64,000 bases of DNA from positions 372,865-436,864 of the IMG/VR virus record IMGVR_UViG_3300049793_000366; one strand, 5' to 3'. The notes beneath the pieces are model-generated. The model made no database searches. It was not told where the DNA came from and saw only the letters and a program-made list of their open reading frames with translations. Positions 25,752-34,518 of this stretch are shown here, in pieces (within the stretch, counting starts at the first letter, position 1; each line of letters starts with the position of its first letter). The position numbers and the translations under genes were made by a program. This stretch comes from a virus.

Positions 25752-26607
25752 ATTATACGAAGCATCACATAGAGACGCTAAATTACAAGAGCTTATAAGT
25801 GCTTTTGAGTATAACCGTAATTGGGAACCAGTAAGTGGTGCCGAATATCCAGATACCGTAAAAGCATTCGTTCATAAGTTAAATAGTAATTTCATAGTAA
25901 AGGTTTTATTCAGAAAGAGTAGTCAGGATTTAACAACGGTGAATTGTTATTTATATGATGTGAAGGATGATTCTATGTCGTACTTGGATAATGTTGAAGA
26001 CCCACATATCACAGCAAATAGATATCTAAGAGGTATTGGTAATTCATATGGTAGAGAATCTTATAATCCTCTTGAAATACCAGATTGGTGCGTCAAGATA
26101 GCTGAGAAGCAAATGGAATACTATAAAGTATTAAATAAGTTTCCATCAGAAGAAGAGATGAATAGCTTCATTGAAGAGCTTATTGATTTTAGATTTGCTA
26201 AACCATTAAATGAGTTTGATTTGATTGACTTGAAGTTTGGTTATATTGATTATAGTTTTCCTAAAGATATATGGGATGATAATGTTTATTATCACAAAGA
26301 CAATAAATCAACAAGAGAGCCGCTTTATGTCGCTTATTTGGAATCAAGTACAGCCGCGTATGATATCTATGTGAAATACAGAGATGAGTTTAAATCTGGT
26401 AAAGACTATTGTGATAAAGTGAAGCAGTGCTTAACTGAATGCTTTGAAATTGCTAAGAAGAAAATATCTGCTATTTATGGGTTTGAAGCCAATATATTTA
26501 CATCAACTGATTTTGATGAGCATAATCTTGAACAGCTACAAAGATTAATGGATAGTGGTGAGTATGGTAGAAATTACAGAATAATTATTACATTCAAATT
26601 AAAATAA
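25738..26607 (+). CDS. Putative capsid-targeted protein
   Basis: The 289-aa protein starts MKYLRLYEASHRD, another copy of the N-terminal motif, and overlaps the preceding gene by 14 nt. The body is acidic with many aromatic residues and shows no family that I know. A bidirectional terminator follows directly. Confidence 0.6.
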   Translation: MKYLRLYEASHRDAKLQELISAFEYNRNWEPVSGAEYPDTVKAFVHKLNSNFIVKVLFRKSSQDLTTVNCYLYDVKDDSMSYLDNVEDPHITANRYLRGIGNSYGRESYNPLEIPDWCVKIAEKQMEYYKVLNKFPSEEEMNSFIEELIDFRFAKPLNEFDLIDLKFGYIDYSFPKDIWDDNVYYHKDNKSTREPLYVAYLESSTAAYDIYVKYRDEFKSGKDYCDKVKQCLTECFEIAKKKISAIYGFEANIFTSTDFDEHNLEQLQRLMDSGEYGRNYRIIITFKLK

Positions 26608-26634
26608 AAAGAGCGAGATAATTCTCGCTCTTTT
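26606..26634. terminator. Bidirectional intrinsic terminator
   Basis: AAAGAGCGAGA-taat-TCTCGCTCTTT, perfect inverted repeat with A and T runs on both sides, between convergent genes. Confidence 0.85.
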
Positions 26635-26635
26635 A

Positions 26636-27013
26636 CTATCTTGGAAAACCAATTCCTCTATTACCAGTTGATATTTTAAAATTACCTGGTTTGAATAGTT
26701 CTAAGATATACTTCTGACACAATTCGGTATCAAAAGGTTTACAGGAGAACACGTCAATGAAAGTCCAACCCTTATCTTCAAATGAATGTACAGAAATATG
26801 GCTCTCTGCGATGATAACTATACCAGTTATCCCTTTGTCTTCTGGAACTAACCCAGCATACGGAAACACATAAGGTTGTGTGATTGGTGTCATACCAATC
26901 ATCTCAGGCATCTCTTTTAGAAATTTAAAGTGCAAATCATAGTTTGCTAAGACTTCCTTAGGGCAATCCCATAGGTCAATCATAATGTGAGGTCCAAATA
27001 CTTCTTCGTTCAT
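26636..27013 (-). CDS. speD: S-adenosylmethionine decarboxylase proenzyme
   Basis: 125 aa, the length of the small bacterial SpeD class. The self-cleavage site is in IIAESHISVHSFEDKG (Glu70-Ser71; Ser71 would become the pyruvoyl group), followed by FIDVFSCKPFD with the conserved Cys. It makes decarboxylated AdoMet for spermidine synthesis. Phages may use polyamines to neutralise packaged DNA. It sits alone on the minus strand between capsid-targeted cargo genes. Confidence 0.92.
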   Translation of the reverse strand: MNEEVFGPHIMIDLWDCPKEVLANYDLHFKFLKEMPEMIGMTPITQPYVFPYAGLVPEDKGITGIVIIAESHISVHSFEDKGWTFIDVFSCKPFDTELCQKYILELFKPGNFKISTGNRGIGFPR

Positions 27014-27083
27014 TATTTTGATTATTTTTGAGATTATATATAAAATAAGGTACTCGGTATTGAAAATTAATATATACTTTTAT

Positions 27084-27503
27084 ATGAAGTATTTAATTCT
27101 ATTCGAAGCATATGTCAGTACGACAGTAAATCCGGTTACTAAGCTATTAAGAAGCTATAATAACTGGACTGTTAAATGGAATCATAATACAACATATAAC
27201 CACGATATCTTAGCCAGGATTCAAAAGAGAACTGGTCTCAGCATTGATGAGATAAATGAGAAGCTTAAGAAAGTAATCGACAGGATTGAAGTATTGGTAT
27301 ATTCCGGACATATTAAGGAAGATGGTGATTATGCGTTCAAAATGAAGAATTCTGACTTTACCTTCCTAATTAACATCGATACTTATGATACAGCTAACTC
27401 ACTGTATATCAGAACTATACTGGATAAAGGGATGAAGATTTACTCGACAGAGGGTGAATTTACCCTGTTTGAAGGAAAAAAGTACGAAAATATCGAATTT
27501 TAA
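27084..27503 (+). CDS. Putative capsid-targeted protein
   Basis: The start is set at 27084 (MKYLILFEAYVSTTV), because a TAATATATA element lies at 27069-27077, 6 nt upstream, and the shared N-terminal motif begins there. The in-frame extension to 27018 is AT-rich intergenic sequence. 139 aa. The centre (DILARIQKRTGLSIDEINEK) is helical, followed by a beta-rich end. Family unknown. Confidence 0.6.
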   Translation: MKYLILFEAYVSTTVNPVTKLLRSYNNWTVKWNHNTTYNHDILARIQKRTGLSIDEINEKLKKVIDRIEVLVYSGHIKEDGDYAFKMKNSDFTFLINIDTYDTANSLYIRTILDKGMKIYSTEGEFTLFEGKKYENIEF

Positions 27504-27524
27504 CATAATTTTCGGACGAAATTA

Positions 27525-27556
27525 TTTGCAAATCCGGATCATTTGCCTTATATTTG
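27525..27556 (+). promoter_or_regulatory. Bacteroidota-type promoter
   Basis: TTTGC (27525-27529) and TATATTTG (27549-27556), ending 8 nt before the ATG at 27565. Confidence 0.6.
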
Positions 27557-27564
27557 TATTATAA

Positions 27565-27807
27565 ATGACAGATATGACAAACACAACTAACATAAAGAAA
27601 AAGTTCACTCAAGTATTATTTCAAAATGATGCTAACGTTTGGATGATAGATCCAGTTATGTTAGAGAAAATCACTAATAGATTTCCTGAGTTAAATTCTG
27701 CTGAAAATCAGAAGTTTCTTAATGAGTTTGTTGATTTCTTAAACTTAAGTCAAATCAATGAAGATTTCGAAAAGACTTTCGAAATTTTTGAAACTATCTA
27801 CGGTTAG
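27565..27807 (+). CDS. Hypothetical protein
   Basis: 80 aa, mostly helical and acidic (ENQKFLNEFVDFLNLSQINE). Own promoter. It ends convergently with, and overlapping by 4 nt, the minus-strand operon. No recognised family. Confidence 0.6.
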   Translation: MTDMTNTTNIKKKFTQVLFQNDANVWMIDPVMLEKITNRFPELNSAENQKFLNEFVDFLNLSQINEDFEKTFEIFETIYG

Positions 27808-28637
27808 TCTTCAAGAACTACCTTCGTATCAAAGTCAACTATAATTTCAAATCCCGGAACTTTGTGGGAGTATTCACCCTCTGGTTTCACGATAGCATAA
27901 CCAAAGTGGTTTAGTTTCTTACAAAGCTTTTCAATTAGTTGATTTACTTCCTCAGCCATTGGTCTATCACTTACAACAGATATAACATCACGTAGACTAA
28001 GTTTACCATCTTGAATTGCTTTCTTTACTTCTCTTTTATCATCAATGGTGAACATTTTTCTAACAACTAATTCATCTTTGTCGTGTGACTTACCAGCCAT
28101 AACAATTAGATGGTCAAAGTGACGTTCAGCGTGTATTATCTTACGAGATAAGCTGATATGAACATCATGTTCCATTAGTTCATTTAATAGATAATTGTAC
28201 TCATCAATTGTAATTGGATATTGAAGTGCTATCTTAGAATTAAGAGCATCCACACCAAGAAAAGATTCGTGTAATTTACTTGCGTCATAGATAATGAAAT
28301 TGTCTTCGTTTCTATGTGCTTTATATTTATGACCATCAATGCCTAATCCAAGTAAGAACTCAGATGCTTTGCTATCACCACCTAATTTAGTAGATAGTAA
28401 TCTATATGTAGTCGAAAACTTATTTGAATGTAATTCTGGTTCAATCTTAGACAATAAAGAATTTGATGGTTTCTCATCCCAATCTTCAAGCTTTAAATGT
28501 GATAACAATGTTGAATCGTGTACCCATTTATTTAAACCAGATGTATAGTACTTAGCCAACTCAGTATTTGATTTAAGATGTAAACCCCAACCATAAGTAT
28601 TATGTGTAAATTCTTCGAATAGTCTTAAGTGTTTCAT
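27804..28637 (-). CDS. Capsid-targeted protein with ADP-ribosyltransferase-like N-terminal region
   Basis: I place the start at 28637 (MKHLRLFEEFTHN); the ORF opens two codons earlier. After the N-terminal packaging-type motif come TYGWGLHLKSNTELAKYY and LLGLGIDGHKYKAHRNEDNF ending IIYDASKL. These resemble the GxGxYF...A..Y and DGxKY...NYVVFD elements of ADP-ribosyltransferase-like domains found in phage polyvalent/MuF-type toxins. T4 Alt is a packaged ADP-ribosyltransferase injected with the DNA, so this may be an analogue. The catalytic Glu cannot be placed with confidence. Confidence 0.55.
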   Translation of the reverse strand: MKHLRLFEEFTHNTYGWGLHLKSNTELAKYYTSGLNKWVHDSTLLSHLKLEDWDEKPSNSLLSKIEPELHSNKFSTTYRLLSTKLGGDSKASEFLLGLGIDGHKYKAHRNEDNFIIYDASKLHESFLGVDALNSKIALQYPITIDEYNYLLNELMEHDVHISLSRKIIHAERHFDHLIVMAGKSHDKDELVVRKMFTIDDKREVKKAIQDGKLSLRDVISVVSDRPMAEEVNQLIEKLCKKLNHFGYAIVKPEGEYSHKVPGFEIIVDFDTKVVLED

Positions 28638-29188
28638 TCCCAAATAAAATATGTTTTCTTATCATCTTGTTCTTCAATATAACCATCTGGTTTAAATTGT
28701 TCATCAGGCATATTGTATGTATATAACGCAGTTGAATATGTAGCTTTCAATCCAGGATAAGACATAGACATCTTAGTTTTCTCATGTGTCTTCTCGAATA
28801 TTAATTTTGATGTGTCTACCACATCTAATCCCAATTCTTCTTCTAAACATCTAATTGCTGATTGTTCTGATGTTTCACCAGCAATACATTTCTCACCACA
28901 TCTTTTAGTACCTCTTCTTCTAACTCTACCATCATTAAATTCTTGTCTATCTTCAACCAATCGCTTACCGTTATTCTCAACGGCTACTGCTACAACACTA
29001 ACAAATCTAATTAATTCACCATCTATTTCTTTAAGTACGGTTTCTTTATCATCAATTTCTTTTTGTAGATGTTTAATATTTTTAGCGGATCCTTTACCCC
29101 ACTCAGATAATGGAATACCAAAACTTAAAAGCTTTTCTTCAAGCGATTGTTCTTGGTTGAAATTCTCATAAATCTTTAAATATCTCAT
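28634..29188 (-). CDS. Capsid-targeted Nudix-like protein
   Basis: The 184-aa protein starts MRYLKIYENFNQEQS (shared N-terminal motif). It contains a degenerate Nudix box, KCIAGETSEQSAIRCLEEEL then GL, in which the RE of REUxEExGU is RC. The central EE pair is kept. Overlaps on both sides with neighbouring genes make one operon with the kinase and ART-like genes. A nucleotide-processing enzyme delivered with the genome is inferred. Confidence 0.65.
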   Translation of the reverse strand: MRYLKIYENFNQEQSLEEKLLSFGIPLSEWGKGSAKNIKHLQKEIDDKETVLKEIDGELIRFVSVVAVAVENNGKRLVEDRQEFNDGRVRRRGTKRCGEKCIAGETSEQSAIRCLEEELGLDVVDTSKLIFEKTHEKTKMSMSYPGLKATYSTALYTYNMPDEQFKPDGYIEEQDDKKTYFIWE

Positions 29189-29766
29189 CTGTGTACTTTA
29201 TATTTTTCGGTATCAGTGTTTAAAACTTTATCAAGTGTTAAAGCACCATTGCTTTGATAAGTATCAAACATGAGTTTTATTACATCAAGTGGTACACCGT
29301 GTGTATTTCTTTGAGCTAGTTCTTCTGGACTTAATCCTGATGTACCAACATCTTCGAAATGTATATTTTCATCAGCATAACCTATTGATAAGGCATAGAG
29401 AATATATTCTCTAGGGTCAGAGACTCTTATATTTGTGTTATCAATAATTACTGGTGAAATACCAGCATTCATCGATTCTTTAGCATTTTCTAAATTCTTC
29501 TTGTGAAAATTTGATAATTGACTGAAATCATTCTCAGCTTTCATTTTATCAAAAAAATCTCTATAATTACCAGTTTCATCAATTAATGAATCGGTAGAGT
29601 GAATAACACCATTCTCAATAAGTGATTTAGCTCTGGTTGATTTACCAGAACCAGGTAACCCACGCATGATTATTAATACATCATTTGGTCTTGTTACGGG
29701 TACACCCAAAGCATTATTCGGTACTTCAATGTTTTCGAAATTTTCATAAAGCTTTATATACTTCAT
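29185..29766 (-). CDS. Capsid-targeted P-loop kinase (polynucleotide-kinase-like)
   Basis: The 193-aa protein begins MKYIKLYENFENIEV and has a Walker A motif in IMRGLPGSGKSTRAKSL (G36-S43), then HSTDSL and VIIDNTNI. This is the layout of the T4 PNK/N4BP2 family of 5'-kinases: GxPGSGKST, D at the end of strand 2, and DNTN with Arg-rich lid. A role in RNA or DNA 5'-end repair is inferred; no phosphatase domain is present. Confidence 0.75.
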   Translation of the reverse strand: MKYIKLYENFENIEVPNNALGVPVTRPNDVLIIMRGLPGSGKSTRAKSLIENGVIHSTDSLIDETGNYRDFFDKMKAENDFSQLSNFHKKNLENAKESMNAGISPVIIDNTNIRVSDPREYILYALSIGYADENIHFEDVGTSGLSPEELAQRNTHGVPLDVIKLMFDTYQSNGALTLDKVLNTDTEKYKVHR

Positions 29767-29767
29767 A

Positions 29768-30244
29768 TTAGATATAGAATGTTCTTGATGAAAGTTTTAA
29801 TTGAGCAGGCGTTAAATTCATCTCACCTAACATACCAACGAAATTTGGTTGATAGCTACCCAATATTCTAAGAATTGTAAGGAAATTGTTTACTGATTTT
29901 CTATCAGCAAATTTATTATAATCTCTCCAAGAAATAGTACCATCTTGTGCTATTGTTGCACAAACTCTATGAGCATTATTAGGCTCAGAGTGGAAATTAC
30001 AAACAATTGAATATGCTGTCTTTTCTCTTAATATATCCAATGATTTAAATGTAGCATCGCTGAATGTTCTAACTTCACCAACAAGTATATTAAATTTATA
30101 CTCATCTATCTTTTTGCGTTCCATTTCAGCACCGTGTTCACGTACTTTTTTGGCTCTCTCCTTCTGCCCTAAATCTTGAAATTTATTAGCTGCTGATGTG
30201 TAAGTATCATAGTCCAATTCTTCAAATTTTTTAAGATGTTTCAT
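29768..30244 (-). CDS. Putative capsid-targeted protein
   Basis: First gene of the minus-strand four-gene cargo operon. 158 aa starting MKHLKKFEELDYDTYTSA. A helical Lys/Arg-rich segment (KFQDLGQKERAKKVREHGAE) follows, then a beta-rich domain not recognised. Upstream is the palindromic TTAATATATATTAA (30263-30276), which could serve both this gene and the plus-strand gene at 30295. Confidence 0.6.
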   Translation of the reverse strand: MKHLKKFEELDYDTYTSAANKFQDLGQKERAKKVREHGAEMERKKIDEYKFNILVGEVRTFSDATFKSLDILREKTAYSIVCNFHSEPNNAHRVCATIAQDGTISWRDYNKFADRKSVNNFLTILRILGSYQPNFVGMLGEMNLTPAQLKLSSRTFYI

Positions 30245-30294
30245 TTAATCAAGTGGTATTTTTTAATATATATTAAAAACACAATCTCAATATA

Positions 30295-30753
30295 ATGAAG
30301 CGTATCTGGAGATTTGACTTTAAGGTAAACACAGAAAAGCTCAATCGTGCATATGAGCAGATTACAAACGACGATAAGGATTATTTAGCAACAGCTAGTA
30401 TCTATGGTTCGTTTGATATTGAGTTGAAGAATAAATGCCAATCCTTCCTAATTGCCGCGATAAGTGACATCGAAATCTACAAAGAGATGTTCAATAAATA
30501 CAAAATAAAGTGTAAAATCGCTGATATTACACCAGATTGTATAGATGGTAAGTTAGACATAGAAATGGATATCATTGATTTTATGGGTGTCAGAAACGAT
30601 TTGAGTGACTATTTCATAGAGCAAGTTGAGATAATTGTCTATGAGAACTTAACTATGGATAGGGTATTGGATAAGATATCTATGTCCGGAATAAAGTCTC
30701 TTGGTAGAATTGAGCGTAAATTTATGGACGACCTGAGCCATACTATCGAATAA
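30295..30753 (+). CDS. Hypothetical protein
   Basis: 152 aa, starting MKRIWRFDFKVNTEKLNRAY. Mixed alpha/beta, acidic. It lies 19 nt after the palindromic TTAATATATATTAA element. Family not recognised. Confidence 0.6.
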   Translation: MKRIWRFDFKVNTEKLNRAYEQITNDDKDYLATASIYGSFDIELKNKCQSFLIAAISDIEIYKEMFNKYKIKCKIADITPDCIDGKLDIEMDIIDFMGVRNDLSDYFIEQVEIIVYENLTMDRVLDKISMSGIKSLGRIERKFMDDLSHTIE

Positions 30754-30766
30754 GTTCAAACTTTAC

Positions 30767-30797
30767 TTGTTTTTTACGAATAATATCCTTACTTTTG
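30767..30797 (+). promoter_or_regulatory. Bacteroidota-type promoter
   Basis: TTG-type -33 (30767-30769) and TACTTTTG (30790-30797). The ATG follows after 4 nt. Confidence 0.5.
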
Positions 30798-30801
30798 TAC
30801 T

Positions 30802-31227
30802 ATGTGGTTATATTTAGACGATAAGCGTAAGGATCCTACCGTTTCTCATAATGATGAGAGAGGTCTTGGTTTACCAATTGGTAAGTCCAGAGAGTGGATT
30901 ATTGCCCGAAATTATCAAGAATTCGTTGATTTACTAACCGCTAACTTCGAAATAATCGAGTTTATAAGCTTTGACCACGATATTTCATCTTATGATATTG
31001 ATGAAAATGAATTGACTGGTAAGGATGCCGCAGACTTTCTAATCAATATGTGCTTGGATAACAACAGAACATTACCAGATTGGTTTGTTCATTCTGATAA
31101 CACTGGTGGTAACAAAAATATTAGACAGCTACTTGCTAATTATATGTTCAGAGTTGAGGGAAGAGTTGATAGAATGATACTAGATGCTTACGGATTTTAC
31201 AAAGATAAATTTTATTATAGACCATGA
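30802..31227 (+). CDS. Receiver-like domain protein (cyclic-phosphate processing type)
   Basis: 141 aa: starts MWLYLDDKRKDPT, then FISFDHDISS and TGKDAADFLI, and DWFVHSDNTGGNKNIRQLL. This LDDxR / SFDHDL / TGxD / HSxNxxGxxNI series is that of the predicted cyclic-phosphate-processing receiver family found in RNA-repair and conflict loci. It heads an operon of five genes to 33252, each overlapping the next. An RNA-end-related role fits the two ligases elsewhere, but is inference. Confidence 0.65.
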   Translation: MWLYLDDKRKDPTVSHNDERGLGLPIGKSREWIIARNYQEFVDLLTANFEIIEFISFDHDISSYDIDENELTGKDAADFLINMCLDNNRTLPDWFVHSDNTGGNKNIRQLLANYMFRVEGRVDRMILDAYGFYKDKFYYRP

Positions 31228-31895
31228 ACTATCACGCATTAACAGTACAAAGAGGTAAAGGATTCGGTAAGTCTGTATTGGGATTCCCAACAGCTAATGC
31301 TACTGCTTATATTGGAAACAATGTATCAAATGATTTAGTTGGTGCATGGGTGGTTATTGTTTCTGTTCATGGTCTTAACGGTGAATTTAAAGGATTCGCT
31401 GGTGTTTCTAAAACAGGTTCTAGTAAAAGTACCAATCTGGTATTTGAGACGCATATATTAGACTTCTCTGCTGATTTATATGATAAGAAAATAAATATCA
31501 CACTTATTAAAAAAATAAGGGATGCTATCACTTTTAAATCACTTGAAGAGTCGAAAGAACAAATTAAAAAAGACTTTGAGGTTGCTTCTAATTGGGATTT
31601 AAAAAGAACTTGTGATAACTGTAAATTCTTCGTTAAAAAAGACTATGGGTACTCAAACTATACTGTTGAGGGTACTGATGGTTATTGCTCAGTAAAGAAG
31701 CATCCAATTGATTCATTTGAGGTTAGTAGTGGTCATATGCAAGAGTATGAACAAGCTAAAGAATGCTCATACTTTTATGAAGGTGAATGTTGGAGTTGTG
31801 ATGTTGATGGTGATGAACCTTATCCAACAGACGAGTGGATTAAATCAGAATTACGAGATTTTACGATTAAATATATTACCGATGATAAAATATAG
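31224..31895 (+). CDS. Riboflavin-kinase-like protein with Cys-rich C-terminal domain
   Basis: Residues 1-125 match the flavokinase half of RibF: RGKGFGKSVLGFPTANATAY (G-x-PTAN motif), a beta barrel, and FETHILDFSADLYDKKINIT with a later F-K-S-LEESKEQIKKD tail. Residues 128-200 carry several Cys pairs (CDNCKFF, GYCSVKKHP, CSYFY, CWSC) suggestive of zinc binding. The FAD synthetase half of RibF is missing. The fusion is unusual. Substrate phosphorylation of riboflavin to FMN is inferred from the family. Confidence 0.65.
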   Translation: MNYHALTVQRGKGFGKSVLGFPTANATAYIGNNVSNDLVGAWVVIVSVHGLNGEFKGFAGVSKTGSSKSTNLVFETHILDFSADLYDKKINITLIKKIRDAITFKSLEESKEQIKKDFEVASNWDLKRTCDNCKFFVKKDYGYSNYTVEGTDGYCSVKKHPIDSFEVSSGHMQEYEQAKECSYFYEGECWSCDVDGDEPYPTDEWIKSELRDFTIKYITDDKI

Positions 31896-32214
31896 ATTAT
31901 CCGAATATGGAAAACATACCGACTTCACCGAACTAAGCGAAGCTGTTAAACACTGTGAGAGTAAAAACATTACTGATGGTGAGCATGGTCGTCTTTGGTT
32001 AATGGTTAAGAATAGAGGCGCTGGCTATGAGTGGTTAAAAGCAAACAGAGAATTATACATAGATAAATATATGATTCTTTCATATACACGTAGAGGAAAT
32101 ATCTATATCTGGGATGAAGATTCTAATAACTGGTACGAGTCTGAAATGTACTGGGAACTGTGTAGAAGAATGGGTGAGATATTGACTGAAGTAGCAAACA
32201 ATATAGAAATATGA
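31882..32214 (+). CDS. Hypothetical protein
   Basis: Met at 31882 (MIKYRLSEYGKHTDF) is used, since longer in-frame starts lie deep inside the preceding gene and give an implausible N-terminus. 110 aa, Trp/Tyr-rich (IYIWDEDSNNWYESEMYWEL). Overlaps neighbours on both sides. Family unknown. Confidence 0.6.
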   Translation: MIKYRLSEYGKHTDFTELSEAVKHCESKNITDGEHGRLWLMVKNRGAGYEWLKANRELYIDKYMILSYTRRGNIYIWDEDSNNWYESEMYWELCRRMGEILTEVANNIEI

Positions 32215-32780
32215 ATCCATATTTAATATTAGATAATTTTCTTTCTAAAGAAAAATGTGACGAGTTAGTTAACCTATCTGAGTCTATCGGATATAGTGAA
32301 GCTGATTTATCATTACCGGGTGGTCCAAAGATGATTAAGAATTATAGAAACAATTCTCGCGTCTTATATCGTAGTGAAGAATTACGAAAAGAATTAGAAT
32401 ATATGATTCTACCATTCGCACCAAAAACACTCACCTTCATAAAAGAAGGTGGTATATTAGAATATAAAGAATTTCTCAAATTATCTGGCAATTTCAGATT
32501 TTATAAATATCAACCAGGTGAAGAATTCAAAATGCACAGAGACGGCAATAACCTTGAAGAAGGTGGTGTTTCGTTAGTGACAATACTTCTGTATTTAAAT
32601 GATGCTGAGTTGGGTGGTGAGACAAATCTGTGTGATAATTTTCTATTGGAAGAACCAATATTAGTCAAGCCCGAAACTGGTAAGCTACTTATGTTTGAGC
32701 ATACCGTTATGCACTCAGGTCTGAAATTAGAAGCTGGTGTTAAATACATTCTTAGAACAGATTTAATATACAATGCTTGA
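32211..32780 (+). CDS. 2-oxoglutarate/Fe(II)-dependent oxygenase (prolyl-4-hydroxylase-like)
   Basis: The 189-aa double-stranded beta-helix has the Fe ligands HxD in EEFKMHRDGN and the distal His in FEHTVMHSG, followed by the 2OG-binding Arg in YILRTDLIY. LYLNDAELGGETNL is the typical central strand with GGET. It may hydroxylate a protein or nucleobase; the substrate cannot be told. Confidence 0.85.
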   Translation: MNPYLILDNFLSKEKCDELVNLSESIGYSEADLSLPGGPKMIKNYRNNSRVLYRSEELRKELEYMILPFAPKTLTFIKEGGILEYKEFLKLSGNFRFYKYQPGEEFKMHRDGNNLEEGGVSLVTILLYLNDAELGGETNLCDNFLLEEPILVKPETGKLLMFEHTVMHSGLKLEAGVKYILRTDLIYNA

Positions 32781-33252
32781 TAAGATACACAACATAATTA
32801 TCTACGCTCATTTCGCGTGTAATCATTTTAGAAATAAAAGTTTAGGGTTTGTAACGAAAGATATTGACTTCAATAAACTATTAGAACACGAACACGAGTA
32901 TCTACAAGAGAAGGTAGATAAATATCTCAGTAAAGAAATTTCGGTAACTGAGTTAAATCACAATGAAATTGTTATAATGTGGTTTAACAAACCAAGTGTT
33001 AATTCATTGGGTGCATTGATTGAATATTTTATGCCACTCATTGATAAAATAAAAACAACAACTAATTTACTACCCAAAACCGAACTGATAGATAGTAGTG
33101 GTAGCCTAACGGGTATCACCGACCAATTTTTCACAGTACATGGTGCCGACTACTCAGTTATACGCGAAATAGAATCTTATATGCACTCTTATAGCGAAGA
33201 AGTTTGGGAAGAAGTCATAAGAGATTCTAAAATTCAAAACATTATACAGTAA
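32773..33252 (+). CDS. Hypothetical protein
   Basis: 159 aa, overlapping the oxygenase by 8 nt. Mixed helical protein with His-rich N-terminus (HNIIIYAHFACNHFRNKS). No family recognised; last gene of the operon. Confidence 0.6.
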   Translation: MLDKIHNIIIYAHFACNHFRNKSLGFVTKDIDFNKLLEHEHEYLQEKVDKYLSKEISVTELNHNEIVIMWFNKPSVNSLGALIEYFMPLIDKIKTTTNLLPKTELIDSSGSLTGITDQFFTVHGADYSVIREIESYMHSYSEEVWEEVIRDSKIQNIIQ

Positions 33253-33268
33253 TACGCATACAATAGGT

Positions 33269-33739
33269 ATGAAATCTGATTTATTGAAAACAATAGATGA
33301 AACATACCTGTTAACATATTTTGGTAGCAGAGTTTTAGTCGCTACATTCTGTGGTCTTGTAATAGGCTGGGAGCGTGAGTTAAAGAGTAAAATAGCAGGC
33401 ATTAGAACAAATGTACTTGTTTGTGTTGGTGCTTGTTTAATGACCAGTATGTCCTTTCTGGTAGCTGATTACTACACAGACTTAGATCCAATGAGAGTAG
33501 TTGGTCAAATCGTCACTGGTGTTGGTTTTCTTGGCGCTGGTGTAATCTTCAAATCAAATGATAACAAAGTCACTGGTGTAACGACTGCCGCCTTTATATG
33601 GGTAATGTGTGCGCTTGGGATATTATCTGGTTGTGGGTTTGTTTTACTACCAATAATATTAACAGTGGGTTTATTAGTGATATCGTTTATCTTCAAGCAT
33701 CTTGAAGACAGAATTGATAAGTATAAGAAAGAAAACTAA
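33269..33739 (+). CDS. mgtC: MgtC/SapB-family membrane protein
   Basis: 156 aa with four to five membrane helices. The family signature is clear: LVIGWERELKSKIAGIRTNV (the ExxxKxAGxRT loop), LVCVGACLMT, GVGFLGAGVIFK and VTGVTTAAFIWV. MgtC proteins help growth in low Mg2+ and alter host membrane potential or ATP synthase activity. A phage copy might adjust host Mg2+ or energy state. Confidence 0.9.
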   Translation: MKSDLLKTIDETYLLTYFGSRVLVATFCGLVIGWERELKSKIAGIRTNVLVCVGACLMTSMSFLVADYYTDLDPMRVVGQIVTGVGFLGAGVIFKSNDNKVTGVTTAAFIWVMCALGILSGCGFVLLPIILTVGLLVISFIFKHLEDRIDKYKKEN

Positions 33740-33760
33740 TATATAACTAAAATTAGTAAC

Positions 33761-33961
33761 ATGAATATGAAATGTGAAAGATGTTTTGTCCCAGGTAATG
33801 TATCAAAGATGTCAATCTTCAATACACAAATGATTTGCCCTGAGTGTCAAAAGAAAGAAGAAGCTCATCCAGAATATAACACAGCGAAGGAAGCTGAGTT
33901 AAATGCTGTTCAAAATGGTGACTATAATTTCCCAGGCATAGGTTTACCAAGTGATTTATAA
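33761..33961 (+). CDS. Small zinc-ribbon protein
   Basis: 66 aa with CERC ... CPEC, a four-cysteine zinc ribbon (MKCERCFVPGNVSKM, MICPECQKKEE). A TAATATATA element lies 15 nt upstream. Codon 3 is an alternative start. Confidence 0.65.
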   Translation: MNMKCERCFVPGNVSKMSIFNTQMICPECQKKEEAHPEYNTAKEAELNAVQNGDYNFPGIGLPSDL

Positions 33962-33972
33962 AAAACTATATT

Positions 33973-34230
33973 ATGAAATTTACAACTGTTACATTCGATG
34001 GTGATGAAGAAAGTGTTATGGCTCTCTATATAGATGGTGAACTACACGATTACGGTGATTGGTACCATGATAAGATAAATGTGAAGATATCCTCATTTAT
34101 AGATGGTGTACGGTTCTCAATGGTTGATGTCGATGAAGAAAAGATTGAGTGTAAGAATAAAGAACTAATAACACAAACTACTGAGTTAGGTTATAGTCCA
34201 CCAATGAAATTAAGCGATATTACCGATTAG
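33973..34230 (+). CDS. Hypothetical protein
   Basis: 85 aa, acidic and beta-rich (LYIDGELHDYGDWYHDKINV). It follows the zinc-ribbon gene by 11 nt. No recognised family. Confidence 0.6.
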   Translation: MKFTTVTFDGDEESVMALYIDGELHDYGDWYHDKINVKISSFIDGVRFSMVDVDEEKIECKNKELITQTTELGYSPPMKLSDITD

Positions 34231-34305
34231 TGAGGATTTAATTTAAACTTTAATAGTCTGATATAGAGTAAATTAAGAGAAAATTTGAAAATAATTGAAA
34301 ATAAA

Positions 34306-34338
34306 TTTGGAAATTGAAAACTTTTAACCTTATCTTTG
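34306..34338 (+). promoter_or_regulatory. Promoter of His/Lys/Phe/Trp attenuator operon
   Basis: TTTGG (34306-34310) and TATCTTTG (34331-34338), followed by an A-rich leader with TAATATATA 4 nt before the leader ATG. Confidence 0.65.
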
Positions 34339-34392
34339 TATAAATAATAATCAAATACTCAAAAGAGAGAAAACAATTTTAATATATAAGTC

Positions 34393-34497
34393 ATGTTAGT
34401 TATCAGTTCACATAAACATTTTAGTAAATCTAATAAGTGGTTTAGCCACTCTGGTTCGTGCTATGGCGTTTGTGTAAACTCTACTACAATGATGTAA
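34393..34497 (+). CDS. Leader peptide of His/Lys/Phe/Trp tRNA-lysS-trpS attenuator
   Basis: A 34-aa ORF with the control stretch SSHKHFSKSNKWFSHS: three His, three Lys, two Phe and one Trp codons. The tRNA cluster after it carries His, Lys, Phe and Trp tRNAs and then LysRS and TrpRS, so the codon content matches the operon. Confidence 0.85.
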   Translation: MLVISSHKHFSKSNKWFSHSGSCYGVCVNSTTMM

Positions 34498-34518
34498 AGA
34501 ATTTAAATCACAATACTC

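Noticed and set aside
27018-27083. N-terminal extension of the 27084 gene
   Set aside because: The extension covers AT-rich intergenic sequence including a TAATATATA element, and the shared MKYL-type start lies at 27084.
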